From NCBI GenBank assembly GCA_964228145.1, contig CAXQZJ010000177.1, positions 1 to 37,542 on the forward strand: a stretch of 37,542 nucleotides of DNA. The letters run 5' to 3'. The notes under the pieces were generated by a model. That model made no database searches, was not told the DNA's origin, and worked only from the letters and a program-made list of their open reading frames with translations. The DNA comes from Pseudobowmanella sp964228145. GTDB lineage: Bacteria; Pseudomonadota; Gammaproteobacteria; Enterobacterales; Alteromonadaceae. Below are positions 17,221-24,120 of this stretch, one piece after another; position 1 is the first letter of the stretch, and the number at the start of each line of letters is the position of its first letter. A program made the position numbers and the translations under genes.

Positions 17221-18290
17221 CAGCGTTTACCTTGCTTTATGGCTTTTTTGCAGCGATGCAGCAAATAATGAACAAACACCCAAAAATGTTTAAATGCCGG
17301 ATTACGAGTTTGTTTATGGTGATAACGGTAATAAATTTGCTGAACTATCACCGCTAAGCGGAATAACCCATAGACCTCGTAAAAGGTAAAATCATTGGCG
17401 TCTCTGCCAGTTTTGTCACAGTAATATTGCACCACTTGCTTGCGGGTCATCATGCCTTTTAAATGTGTCGGTTGTCGCCGTGTGGAGTGAGCTAAAAAGT
17501 CATCGTTCTCTTCCACCCAATAAGCCAGCGTGTTGCCCAAATCCATCATGGGATCGCCAAGGGTCGCTAACTCCCAATCCAATACCCCTATCACCCGAGT
17601 CGGATCAGCAGGGTCCAAAACCACATTGTCAAATCGAAAATCATTGTGAGTCAGGCAGATCGTTTCCTTAGCAGGCTGGTTCTGTTGCAACCATTGCATC
17701 ACATAACGGCCGCTGGGCACATTCCAGGTCTTGGCTTTTTTAAAGCGTCCGGACCACCCCTCAATTTGGCGCTGAATATAACCACTGCCTTTGGCAAGTG
17801 ACTGTAAACCGGCTTTTTCTACGTCAATTTGGTGCAGCTCAATCATACAGTCGAGGACATTTTCACATAGCTTACGGGTTTGACTTTCGCTTAGCGTTAA
17901 ACCCTTAGGTAAGTTTTTACGCGGTATGATCCCGGTCAGCTTTTCCATCACATAGAAATCAGTGCCAATGACCGCCTCGTCCTCACACATGGCAAGCATG
18001 TCGGGCACATAGGGAAACACAGCTTTAATGGCTTTTTGCAAGCGATACTCACGGCCCATATCGTGGGCACCTTTCGCTTTAGTGCCGGCCGGAGCACGAC
18101 GCAGAATCAAGGATTTCCCGGGGTACTCGAGACAGTAGGTCCAGTTCGACGCGCCGCCGCTATACTGACTTACCTCAGGCGTGCCGGTAAGGCCCGATAA
18201 CTGTTGTTTTAGCCAACTGTCTACTTGCTCTAAAGGTAACTCCTCACCCTGACGCACTGATTTAGCACTATCGACAACCGTAGCACTCAT
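17220..18290 (-). CDS. APH-fold phosphotransferase (LvaA / ACAD10-11 kinase-like)
   Basis: 356 residues of the aminoglycoside-phosphotransferase/choline kinase fold. The nucleotide-binding N-lobe contains SLILRRAPAG and the C-lobe has the catalytic loop CLTHNDFRFDN and the metal-binding VLDWELATLGDP. This subgroup is common next to acyl-CoA dehydrogenases and is fused to them in animal ACAD10 and ACAD11, where it phosphorylates the 4-hydroxyl of 4-hydroxyacyl-CoA. The bacterial counterpart is LvaA of levulinate catabolism. The start ATGA overlaps the stop of the upstream SDR by four bases. It is unlikely to confer aminoglycoside resistance. The substrate assignment is inferred from context. 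Confidence 0.9.
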   Translation of the reverse strand: MSATVVDSAKSVRQGEELPLEQVDSWLKQQLSGLTGTPEVSQYSGGASNWTYCLEYPGKSLILRRAPAGTKAKGAHDMGREYRLQKAIKAVFPYVPDMLAMCEDEAVIGTDFYVMEKLTGIIPRKNLPKGLTLSESQTRKLCENVLDCMIELHQIDVEKAGLQSLAKGSGYIQRQIEGWSGRFKKAKTWNVPSGRYVMQWLQQNQPAKETICLTHNDFRFDNVVLDPADPTRVIGVLDWELATLGDPMMDLGNTLAYWVEENDDFLAHSTRRQPTHLKGMMTRKQVVQYYCDKTGRDANDFTFYEVYGLFRLAVIVQQIYYRYHHKQTRNPAFKHFWVFVHYLLHRCKKAIKQGKR

Positions 18291-19123
18291 TGGGTTTTCT
18301 CCCGTTCAGCAATCATACGCTTCACCAAACCATGGGTACGCTGGCTCATTTGCGCTAAATAGCCTTTGCGTGAAAGAAACTTTTTCATGCGATAAGCCAA
18401 TCGTCCCTCCGGATGGGTGATAATCATGAATTGATCTTTCTCAACTGCATCAAAAATGTATTGCGCGACCTCAGATGTCGTCATACTGGCCTTTTCAAAC
18501 ATCTTGTCCATCATGGCTTTGGCAGTAGGTTCGGTGGTACGCATAGACTCATCAAGGTTGGTTTTAAAGAAGCTTGGGCAAACCACATGAACCTTCACGT
18601 TTTGCGGACCTAACTCCAGATGCATGGTTTCGGAAAACCCTACCACTGCAGCCTTAGCAGCATTGTAACTCCCCATGCACGGAACCGGTGTAATACCCGC
18701 CTGAGAGGCGATATTAATAAATCGCCCATGACCTTGCTGTCGAAACAGCGGCATGAATGCCTGGCTGACTCTCACCATACCCAGTACATTCACATCCATC
18801 ACCCATTGCCACTGGGCCAGACTTTCCCCTTCGAGGCTACCGCCGGTCGCCACGCCCGCATTATTCACCACCACATCAATGCCGCCAAACGCACGCTTAA
18901 CAGCCTCGACTGCCGCAGTGACATCCTCTTGTACGGTAATATCGCAGTGCTGATATATCGCCTCAGCGCCTTTGTCTCGTAATAATGACAGTGTTTCCTC
19001 GCCCCGTTCAGCGTTAATATCAGCGATACAAATTTGTGCCTTAGCAGCATGTTTTTCTGCCCACGCCAGCGCCAGACCCTGCCCCAGTCCTGATGCGCCA
19101 CCGGTAATTAAAATCCTGTGCAT
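18287..19123 (-). CDS. Short-chain dehydrogenase/reductase (second gene of ACAD operon)
   Basis: 278 residues. SDR motifs are TGGASGLGQG at the N-terminus, NNAGVATGG at about residue 88, and the catalytic Ser in NIASQAG with Tyr-Lys in YNAAK (about 153-157). An aspartate at the end of the second strand (ICIDINAERG-like segment, here CIADINAE) suggests NAD use. The C-terminal extension of about 35 residues is basic and may be membrane- or partner-associated. It begins one base after the ACAD stop with GAGGAAA as ribosome binding site and overlaps the kinase gene by four bases. LvaD of levulinate catabolism is also an SDR, so an equivalent role is possible. Confidence 0.9.
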   Translation of the reverse strand: MHRILITGGASGLGQGLALAWAEKHAAKAQICIADINAERGEETLSLLRDKGAEAIYQHCDITVQEDVTAAVEAVKRAFGGIDVVVNNAGVATGGSLEGESLAQWQWVMDVNVLGMVRVSQAFMPLFRQQGHGRFINIASQAGITPVPCMGSYNAAKAAVVGFSETMHLELGPQNVKVHVVCPSFFKTNLDESMRTTEPTAKAMMDKMFEKASMTTSEVAQYIFDAVEKDQFMIITHPEGRLAYRMKKFLSRKGYLAQMSQRTHGLVKRMIAEREKTQ

Positions 19124-19124
19124 G

Positions 19125-20351
19125 TCATTTCCTCACATACTTAGCTAACTCTAAACGGGACACCATACCCATATGCACTTCATCGGGGCCGTCGGCTATT
19201 CTTAGTATCCGCCCCATGGCATTGAAGTGCGCCAGCGGGAAGTCATCACTCACACCAGCGCCGCCAAACATTTGAATTGCCATGTCCGATACGGTTTGCA
19301 GCATATTCGGCACCACCACTTTAATACTGGAAATATCGGTCATCGCATGTTTTACCCCTAAGGTATCGATTTTCCATGCAGCTTGTAGCGTCAGCAGGCG
19401 GGCCTGATCGATTAACATTCTTGCCTGAGCAACCCGCTCCAGATTGCCCCCTAGTTTTATCAGGGGCTTACCGAATGCCTCTCGGCTCAGGCCACGCCTA
19501 ATCATTAATTCCAGACTACGCTCTGCCGCGCCAATGGCGCGCATACAATGATGAATCCGTCCCGGGCCCAGTCGCCCCTGAGCAATGGCAAAACCTTTGC
19601 CCATACCCACCAGCAGGTTCTCCTTGGGCACTTTGACCTGTTCGAACAGCACTTCGCCATGCCCGTAAGGTGCATCATAATCACCGCAAGCAGTTAGCAT
19701 CCGCTTAATGGTTATGCCCTTTGTATTAAGCGGCACAATTACCATGGCATGCTGATTGTGTTTATCATTTTCAGGGTTAGACAAACCCATAAAGATCGCA
19801 ACTTTGGCATTGGGATGCCCGAGCCCCGTGGTCCACCATTTGCTGCCGTTAAGAACTAAGTGTTCACCTTCTTCGTGAATGGTGGCCTGCATGTTTGTTG
19901 CATCTGAAGAGGCAACCTGAGGCTCGGTCATGGCAAATACCGAGCGTATCTCACCGGCCAGCAGCGGGGTTAACCACTGATCTTTTTGAGCTTGATTACC
20001 AAAGTGATACAAGACTTCCATATTACCGGTGTCGGGGGCATTGCAGTTAAAAATCTCAGGCGCGAACATACACTTGCCCATTTCCTCCGCCAGCGGCGCA
20101 TATTCAAGGCAAGACAGTCCGGCGGCCAATTGGTCATCGGGCAAGAATAAATTCCACAACCCTGCATCTTTGGCCTTTTGTTTGAGCGCTTCAATAGAAG
20201 ACGGTACTGTCCACTGAGTAAACGGCTTGTCGCCGTTACGACGTTTATTATCTGCGAGTATTTCTGCCTCATTGGCAAAAATATGATCGCGCATAAACGA
20301 TTTAAGTTTCGCCAGGTAAGCTTGCGACCGTTCACTGTGTTCAAAATGCAT
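19125..20351 (-). CDS. Acyl-CoA dehydrogenase family protein, ACAD10/11 (LvaC)-like
   Basis: 408 residues from ATG 20351, which has AAAGGAG six bases upstream; longer starts at 20357 and 20396 fit worse. The family body is clear: FAD and substrate region (VFAMTEPQVASSDATNMQAT), the middle beta-domain, and a C-terminal helical domain with MFGGAGVSDDFPLA. Where catalytic medium-chain dehydrogenases have YEGT with the base glutamate, this protein has ADGPDEVH, the motif of the ACAD10/ACAD11 group. In that group the domain works on 4-phosphoacyl-CoA, removing phosphate, rather than as a plain dehydrogenase. It heads the five-gene operon and is divergent from a LysR gene. Confidence 0.92.
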   Translation of the reverse strand: MHFEHSERSQAYLAKLKSFMRDHIFANEAEILADNKRRNGDKPFTQWTVPSSIEALKQKAKDAGLWNLFLPDDQLAAGLSCLEYAPLAEEMGKCMFAPEIFNCNAPDTGNMEVLYHFGNQAQKDQWLTPLLAGEIRSVFAMTEPQVASSDATNMQATIHEEGEHLVLNGSKWWTTGLGHPNAKVAIFMGLSNPENDKHNQHAMVIVPLNTKGITIKRMLTACGDYDAPYGHGEVLFEQVKVPKENLLVGMGKGFAIAQGRLGPGRIHHCMRAIGAAERSLELMIRRGLSREAFGKPLIKLGGNLERVAQARMLIDQARLLTLQAAWKIDTLGVKHAMTDISSIKVVVPNMLQTVSDMAIQMFGGAGVSDDFPLAHFNAMGRILRIADGPDEVHMGMVSRLELAKYVRK

Positions 20352-20425
20352 AATCATCTCCTTTCTTTTACGGCTAGCATACCCGTCGATTAACAATGAA
20401 TTAAATGAAATATATTGCTAACCTA

Positions 20426-20444
20426 TTGTGAATAAATTTCACAA
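20426..20444. promoter_or_regulatory. Perfect 19-bp dyad, probable LysR operator
   Basis: TTGTGAA-TAAAT-TTCACAA, with arms of seven bases and no mismatch, contains a T-N11-A LysR-type core. It lies 9 bases before the LysR start and about 75 bases upstream of the ACAD start, where autoregulation and divergent activation are usually combined. The spacing is one base too long for a CRP site. Confidence 0.7.
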
Positions 20445-20453
20445 CGCAGCCCC

Positions 20454-21365
20454 ATGCCGAATTCAAAATTGATTGCTCAACTAGACTTAAACCTGCTGAA
20501 AGTCTTCGAGATTATTTATCAGCAACGCAGTATGACCCTGGCTGCTCAATTACTACACATTAGCCCATCTGCAGTCAGTCATGCTATGCGACGCTTGCGT
20601 TTGGCATTAGAAGACGAGTTATTCATTCGCAAAGGGCACACTCTGCAGCCAACACCTTTATGCCACAGATTAGCCTCAGAGTTATTGGCTACGCTGAATC
20701 ACTTAAGGGACGTGCTTCAACATTGTGGCCAATTCGATTTGTCGACCAGCACACAAACCTTTACGGTTTCCGTGCACGACAGCATCGAGCCTTTAATCGC
20801 CCCGGCGTTGCTTGCCGCAGTCCAAAAGGATGCCCCTATGTGTAAGCTCAATTTAATTCGCATGACGCGGGCTGATTTACCAATGCGGCTTGGTAGTGGT
20901 GAGTGGGATGCAGCCATCGACGTTGCCCTGCCGCTGCGAGCCCCGATATGTCATCAGCATTTGTCAGAAGATCAGTTTTGCCTGATGGTGGGGAAACATA
21001 ACGCCATCGGAGATACGCTAAGCGCGTCCGCATACCTAGCTGCCCAGCACCTGACGGTGTCTAATCGTGCCAGTGGTACCGTACTGGAAGATATCAGTTT
21101 GCTGCAACAGGGTATTAACCGACAGATTTCAGTGCGTTGTCAAAGCTATCATAGTGCTGTGGCACTGCTGAAAAGCAGTAATATGCTACTTACCCTGCCC
21201 ACCATGATTGCACAACACTTGTTGGACAGTGAGTTACGGTTACTACCCTGCCCGGTGACGATTCCTGCGGTTATGACCCAACTGTATTGGCATCAGCAAA
21301 GTGATCAGGACCCCGGCTCACAATGGCTGCGGAAACAAATCCAACAGGTTTTTAATCAACCATGA
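20454..21365 (+). CDS. LysR-family transcriptional regulator
   Basis: 303 residues, the family norm. An N-terminal winged helix-turn-helix (DLNLLKVFEIIYQQRSMTLA, then LLHISPSAVSHAMRRL) is followed by a periplasmic-binding-protein-like effector domain. It is divergent from the ACAD operon with a 102-base spacer containing a perfect dyad, so it most likely controls that operon and itself. The effector is probably an acyl-CoA or hydroxy-acid intermediate, which is inference. The start ATG follows CCC and has no clear Shine-Dalgarno. The 3' end overlaps the convergent rimI by 14 bases. Confidence 0.93.
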   Translation: MPNSKLIAQLDLNLLKVFEIIYQQRSMTLAAQLLHISPSAVSHAMRRLRLALEDELFIRKGHTLQPTPLCHRLASELLATLNHLRDVLQHCGQFDLSTSTQTFTVSVHDSIEPLIAPALLAAVQKDAPMCKLNLIRMTRADLPMRLGSGEWDAAIDVALPLRAPICHQHLSEDQFCLMVGKHNAIGDTLSASAYLAAQHLTVSNRASGTVLEDISLLQQGINRQISVRCQSYHSAVALLKSSNMLLTLPTMIAQHLLDSELRLLPCPVTIPAVMTQLYWHQQSDQDPGSQWLRKQIQQVFNQP

Positions 21366-21813
21366 TTGACATCAATAGCGCATCCTCATAGCCCGTAGCG
21401 GTGGGGTAATAATGCTTCCGTTGACCATCTACTACAAATCCCAGTTGCTGATATAGCTGTATCGCTATCTGGTTGCTAACGCGAACTTCCAACATCACTT
21501 TGCTGGCCTGCTGAGATATCGCTTGCTTCAATAGCTGGTTTACTAAGGCTTTACCCAGACCTTTCCCTCGTGCGGAAGGAAGTACTCCCAGGTCCATCAG
21601 GGTGATCTCGTCCAACACTTGTTGGCAGATGGCATAGCCGAGCACCGTCTGTTGGGAAAATATCCCTATGCTGAAATAAGGTGCTTGCTCACAATCACAA
21701 AATGCCTTCTCTGACCAGGGAAACGACTGACAGCAACGATGGATTTGATAGGCTTGGCGCAGCGCCGCACCTTGCAATGGTGCTATTTCAACCACGCCAA
21801 TAATACCTGCCAT
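21352..21813 (-). CDS. rimI: Ribosomal protein S18 alanine N-acetyltransferase
   Basis: 153 residues of GNAT fold. The acetyl-CoA binding loop reads ARGKGLGKALV, followed by the RimI-characteristic LEVRVSNQIAIQLYQQLGF and the end GYEDALLMSI. The enzyme acetylates the N-terminal alanine of ribosomal protein S18. It overlaps the end of holD by 31 bases, the conserved holD-rimI arrangement seen in E. coli, so the two are cotranscribed and probably translationally coupled. Its 3' end overlaps the convergent LysR gene. Confidence 0.93.
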   Translation of the reverse strand: MAGIIGVVEIAPLQGAALRQAYQIHRCCQSFPWSEKAFCDCEQAPYFSIGIFSQQTVLGYAICQQVLDEITLMDLGVLPSARGKGLGKALVNQLLKQAISQQASKVMLEVRVSNQIAIQLYQQLGFVVDGQRKHYYPTATGYEDALLMSIMVD

Positions 21814-22154
21814 AACTGTTGTTTGGCTTGTGGGGATGACTTTAGTTCGGCTAAGGGCGGCGTGACCAATATTGTTTCGCTGATATCAAACTGCTCTCCT
21901 TCATACCATTTAAAACGAAAATCTGAAGCTAATGCGGATTTTACATCCATGACAAACGGATCCTGACTCTGGCATAAGTCTACCCGCGCAGGCGGCGTCG
22001 ATTCGACGATGTTGTCCAGCTTTTCATTAGATTCAAGCTTATCGACATCAGTATTAGGGGGAATCGCCAGGTGTGCCGGTGCATCGGCTCTCAATTGCCA
22101 TTGAGTAATGCCGAGTTCACGTAATCTGGCGTGTTGAAAAGTGCTGAGTTTCAT
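21783..22154 (-). CDS. holD: DNA polymerase III psi subunit
   Basis: About 123 residues from ATG 22154, where the sequence becomes family-like (RLRELGITQWQLR, the chi/clamp-loader contact region of psi). An upstream start at 22196 would add 14 residues without support. The C-terminal half (TILVTPPLAELKSSPQAKQQLWQVLLAWL) matches the end of psi proteins, which bridge the chi subunit to the clamp loader. Psi is fast evolving, so identification rests on the N-terminal motif and on the adjacent, overlapping rimI. No strong ribosome binding site is seen. Confidence 0.87.
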   Translation of the reverse strand: MKLSTFQHARLRELGITQWQLRADAPAHLAIPPNTDVDKLESNEKLDNIVESTPPARVDLCQSQDPFVMDVKSALASDFRFKWYEGEQFDISETILVTPPLAELKSSPQAKQQLWQVLLAWLK

Positions 22155-22272
22155 CGCGCCAAGCTTATCACTAAGGACGCAAATGTCGAGTATCAAACCG
22201 TCGTAAGCTGAGATTTGTCGACGCCGGGGGGCTTCTCACCCTCCACACCTGACATACGGTGTATACAAGCAT

Positions 22273-22300
22273 AAAAAAACCGCAGACATGCTGCGGTTTT
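22273..22300 (-). terminator. Terminator after tRNA-Trp
   Basis: On the minus strand: AAAACCGCAG, loop CATGT, CTGCGGTTTT with following T residues. It lies 13 bases beyond the tRNA CCA end and before holD. Confidence 0.9.
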
Positions 22301-22312
22301 CTTCGAATTTGT

Positions 22313-22389
22313 TGGCAGGAGTGGAGGGATTCGAACCCCCAACCGTCGGTTTTGGAGACCGCTGTTCTACCAATTGGAACTACACTCCT
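22313..22389 (-). tRNA. trpT: tRNA-Trp (anticodon CCA)
   Basis: A 77-base cloverleaf including an encoded CCA end. The acceptor stem is AGGAGTG paired with CACTCCT, discriminator G. The anticodon loop reads TCTCCAAA within stem CGG/CCG, giving anticodon CCA for tryptophan. The T arm GGGGGTTCGAATCCC is standard. It has its own consensus promoter and terminator. It sits between the thiamine operon and holD rather than next to secE. Confidence 0.98.
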
Positions 22390-22403
22390 GCTGAGACCGT
22401 GGC

Positions 22404-22431
22404 ATTATACTGGCGCTTTAGAAAAGGTAAA
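22404..22431 (-). promoter_or_regulatory. tRNA-Trp promoter
   Basis: On the minus strand TTTACC, a 16-base spacer and TATAAT (22409-22404), followed by the tRNA 5' end 15 bases further on. The -10 box is perfect. It lies in the spacer after the thiamine-kinase-like gene, so the tRNA is independently transcribed. Confidence 0.8.
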
Positions 22432-22466
22432 GCAAAAGCTTTTCTGTGTTTGTTTAACTGCTGCTT

Positions 22467-23240
22467 TTATGTGCAAACACGGTTTGCATCCAGCCACAAT
22501 CGTTCAGTCAGCAGCGCTAATGGCATGATTTTGTCAACCTGATCCCCTAGCTCAGTCTCATTTTGCCCGCTTAGCCTGGCATAGTCGCTGATAAATCGAA
22601 CTTGAGCATCGCTAGAAAGCTGATTCGCTCTGATTGTACAACACAGGTCAAAAAACCGGCTTGAATTAGCCGCGTATTCCCAATCAATCACCATGCCTTT
22701 CGGAGCCTTCGCAATATGGCCCAGCGCCAGATCATGATGACATAATACGTTTTTCTCCAAGCCCTCCCAAATTCCCGCGGCAGCCCTGATATCAGCCTCG
22801 TATTGTTCTGGCTGCAGACAATGAGACTGATACTTGCGCCAATGTGCAAGTAGAGGAAGGTCACGGGTTTGTATCGGCAGTTGATGGATGTTCGCCGACG
22901 CTATCGCCAGCTGTTCAATAGCATCTGGCACGCCGGACCTGAATAGTTCAAGCTCTAGCCACTGTTCAATCCAAACCGTCTGGCACTGACTAAGATAAAC
23001 TGGTCTGGCTGCCATCTGGTGGCGTGCTATACGGCCTTGCAATGTAAACTGAGCCTGTCGATTAAGAGGAATAATGTCCTGATTGGCGAAGACTTTAAGC
23101 AGGTAACAATGCCCATCAATAATGAGCCTGGCACTTTTATTGATCATGCCATGATTCAGCGGTTCGACTTTGGCCTGAGACAAATTCAATGGGCAACTTT
23201 TATCCTTCATTGCCCATTCTATTGCCTGTTCAAAGGTCAT
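22467..23240 (-). CDS. Thiamine kinase-like APH-fold phosphotransferase
   Basis: 257 residues of choline/thiamine kinase fold. The catalytic loop reads LCHHDLALGHI and the metal-binding segment VIDWEYAANS, both as in ThiK/choline kinase relatives. It is the last gene of an operon that starts with a TPP riboswitch and contains a TonB receptor, a thiamine-binding protein and a PnuC-family permease. That makes phosphorylation of imported thiamine to thiamine monophosphate the best assignment. ATGA overlaps the permease stop. The N-lobe is short compared with E. coli ThiK, and the canonical N-lobe lysine is probably that in YLLKVFANQ. Confidence 0.85.
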   Translation of the reverse strand: MTFEQAIEWAMKDKSCPLNLSQAKVEPLNHGMINKSARLIIDGHCYLLKVFANQDIIPLNRQAQFTLQGRIARHQMAARPVYLSQCQTVWIEQWLELELFRSGVPDAIEQLAIASANIHQLPIQTRDLPLLAHWRKYQSHCLQPEQYEADIRAAAGIWEGLEKNVLCHHDLALGHIAKAPKGMVIDWEYAANSSRFFDLCCTIRANQLSSDAQVRFISDYARLSGQNETELGDQVDKIMPLALLTERLWLDANRVCT

Positions 23241-23857
23241 GAGTTTACCGGTTCCATGATGGAATGATTATCCAAATCTTTGCGCCAGGAAATGTAACCA
23301 ATGACCGACATACTCAGGTACATCAACATCAACAGTGATGATAGATACATCTCAACCTGCCAATTGAGCCACATCGAGGCGGAATTGATCACAAACCAGT
23401 AGATCCAGTTTTCCAATACTTTTTGTGCCACCAGCCAGGTGGTAAAAACACTGAAAACAGTGATCGCCGCATCCACGTAATTCAGCGTTGTTGTCGGTCC
23501 TTCGCTACTGATAATGGCCAATGGCGGCACCATCAGTACCAATGTTGCAATAGCCAGTAAATGAAAGCCAACTGGTCGTCGCGATACAGCAAGCGGCGCT
23601 TGCTGCGTCCCTTGCTGCCAACGCCACCAGCCATACACTGCCATTACCAGGTAATAGGCATTTAACAACGATTGAAGCGGCAACGCATTTTCCCAGTACA
23701 ACCAGGTATAAATCCCGGTACTGACAAAAGCTGCAGGCCAGCACCAGCGAATTTGTCGGGCTGCCATCACGACATAACCAATCGCCAATATTACTGCCAC
23801 AATTTCGGCAGGCGATTGCGCCTGCCATTGTTGGATCAGCGTATCTGATACCGTCAT
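23237..23857 (-). CDS. pnuT: PnuC-family transporter, probably thiamine-specific (PnuT)
   Basis: 206 residues with seven hydrophobic helices and the PnuC-family features WCWPAAFVSTGIYTWLYWEN and YYLVMAVYGWWRWQ. PnuC proteins facilitate diffusion of vitamins that are then trapped by phosphorylation. The nicotinamide riboside members and the thiamine members are told apart largely by operon. Here the TPP riboswitch and the downstream thiamine-kinase-like gene point to thiamine (PnuT). The gene overlaps both neighbours by four bases (ATGA junctions), indicating coupled translation. Confidence 0.88.
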   Translation of the reverse strand: MTVSDTLIQQWQAQSPAEIVAVILAIGYVVMAARQIRWCWPAAFVSTGIYTWLYWENALPLQSLLNAYYLVMAVYGWWRWQQGTQQAPLAVSRRPVGFHLLAIATLVLMVPPLAIISSEGPTTTLNYVDAAITVFSVFTTWLVAQKVLENWIYWFVINSASMWLNWQVEMYLSSLLMLMYLSMSVIGYISWRKDLDNHSIMEPVNS

Positions 23858-24111
23858 CGACCACTGCCTATCGCATCACCATTGAGGAATTTACACACAA
23901 ATGCGGCCTGACCGATTTCCTGGTGACTACGTTGCATTTCGTCGGCTAGAATTTTCATCAGATATTGGTAGTCCCCACTCACCACGGTTGATGTCGCACC
24001 GGTCTCAACGGTCAAATCCGCATAACTGTTAAGCCTGTCAATAAAAGCTTGAATTGGCGCGATGTATTTTTGGTTAAGCGGGTAAAGTGTAATCTCTGCA
24101 ACCAGTTTCAT
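23854..24111 (-). CDS. Small YkoF-like thiamine/HMP-binding protein
   Basis: 85 residues forming a single ferredoxin-like domain related to YkoF/MTH1187 proteins. It starts with a strand rich in Glu and Pro (KLVAEITLYPLN) and carries VETGATSTVVSGDY, in the region that binds thiamine in YkoF. There is no signal peptide, so it acts in the cytoplasm. B. subtilis YkoF has two such domains in tandem; this one would dimerise. It lies nine bases after the receptor gene and overlaps the PnuT gene by four. A buffering or delivery role for thiamine or hydroxymethylpyrimidine is inferred from the operon. Confidence 0.8.
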   Translation of the reverse strand: MKLVAEITLYPLNQKYIAPIQAFIDRLNSYADLTVETGATSTVVSGDYQYLMKILADEMQRSHQEIGQAAFVCKFLNGDAIGSGR

Positions 24112-24120
24112 AAAATCCTC

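Noticed and set aside
17220..18290. Aminoglycoside resistance gene
   Set aside because: APH fold only; the operon with ACAD and SDR genes and the subgroup motifs point to acyl-CoA metabolism. The same applies to the kinase at 22467-23240, which belongs to thiamine salvage.
20426..20444. CRP site resemblance (TGTGA ... TCACA)
   Set aside because: The half-sites are separated by seven bases, not the six of CRP sites, and the dyad is centred on a base; a LysR operator fits better.
22313..22389. tRNA-Trp as an integration site for a mobile element
   Set aside because: No integrase and no repeat of the tRNA 3' end are seen; both flanks are ordinary chromosomal genes.
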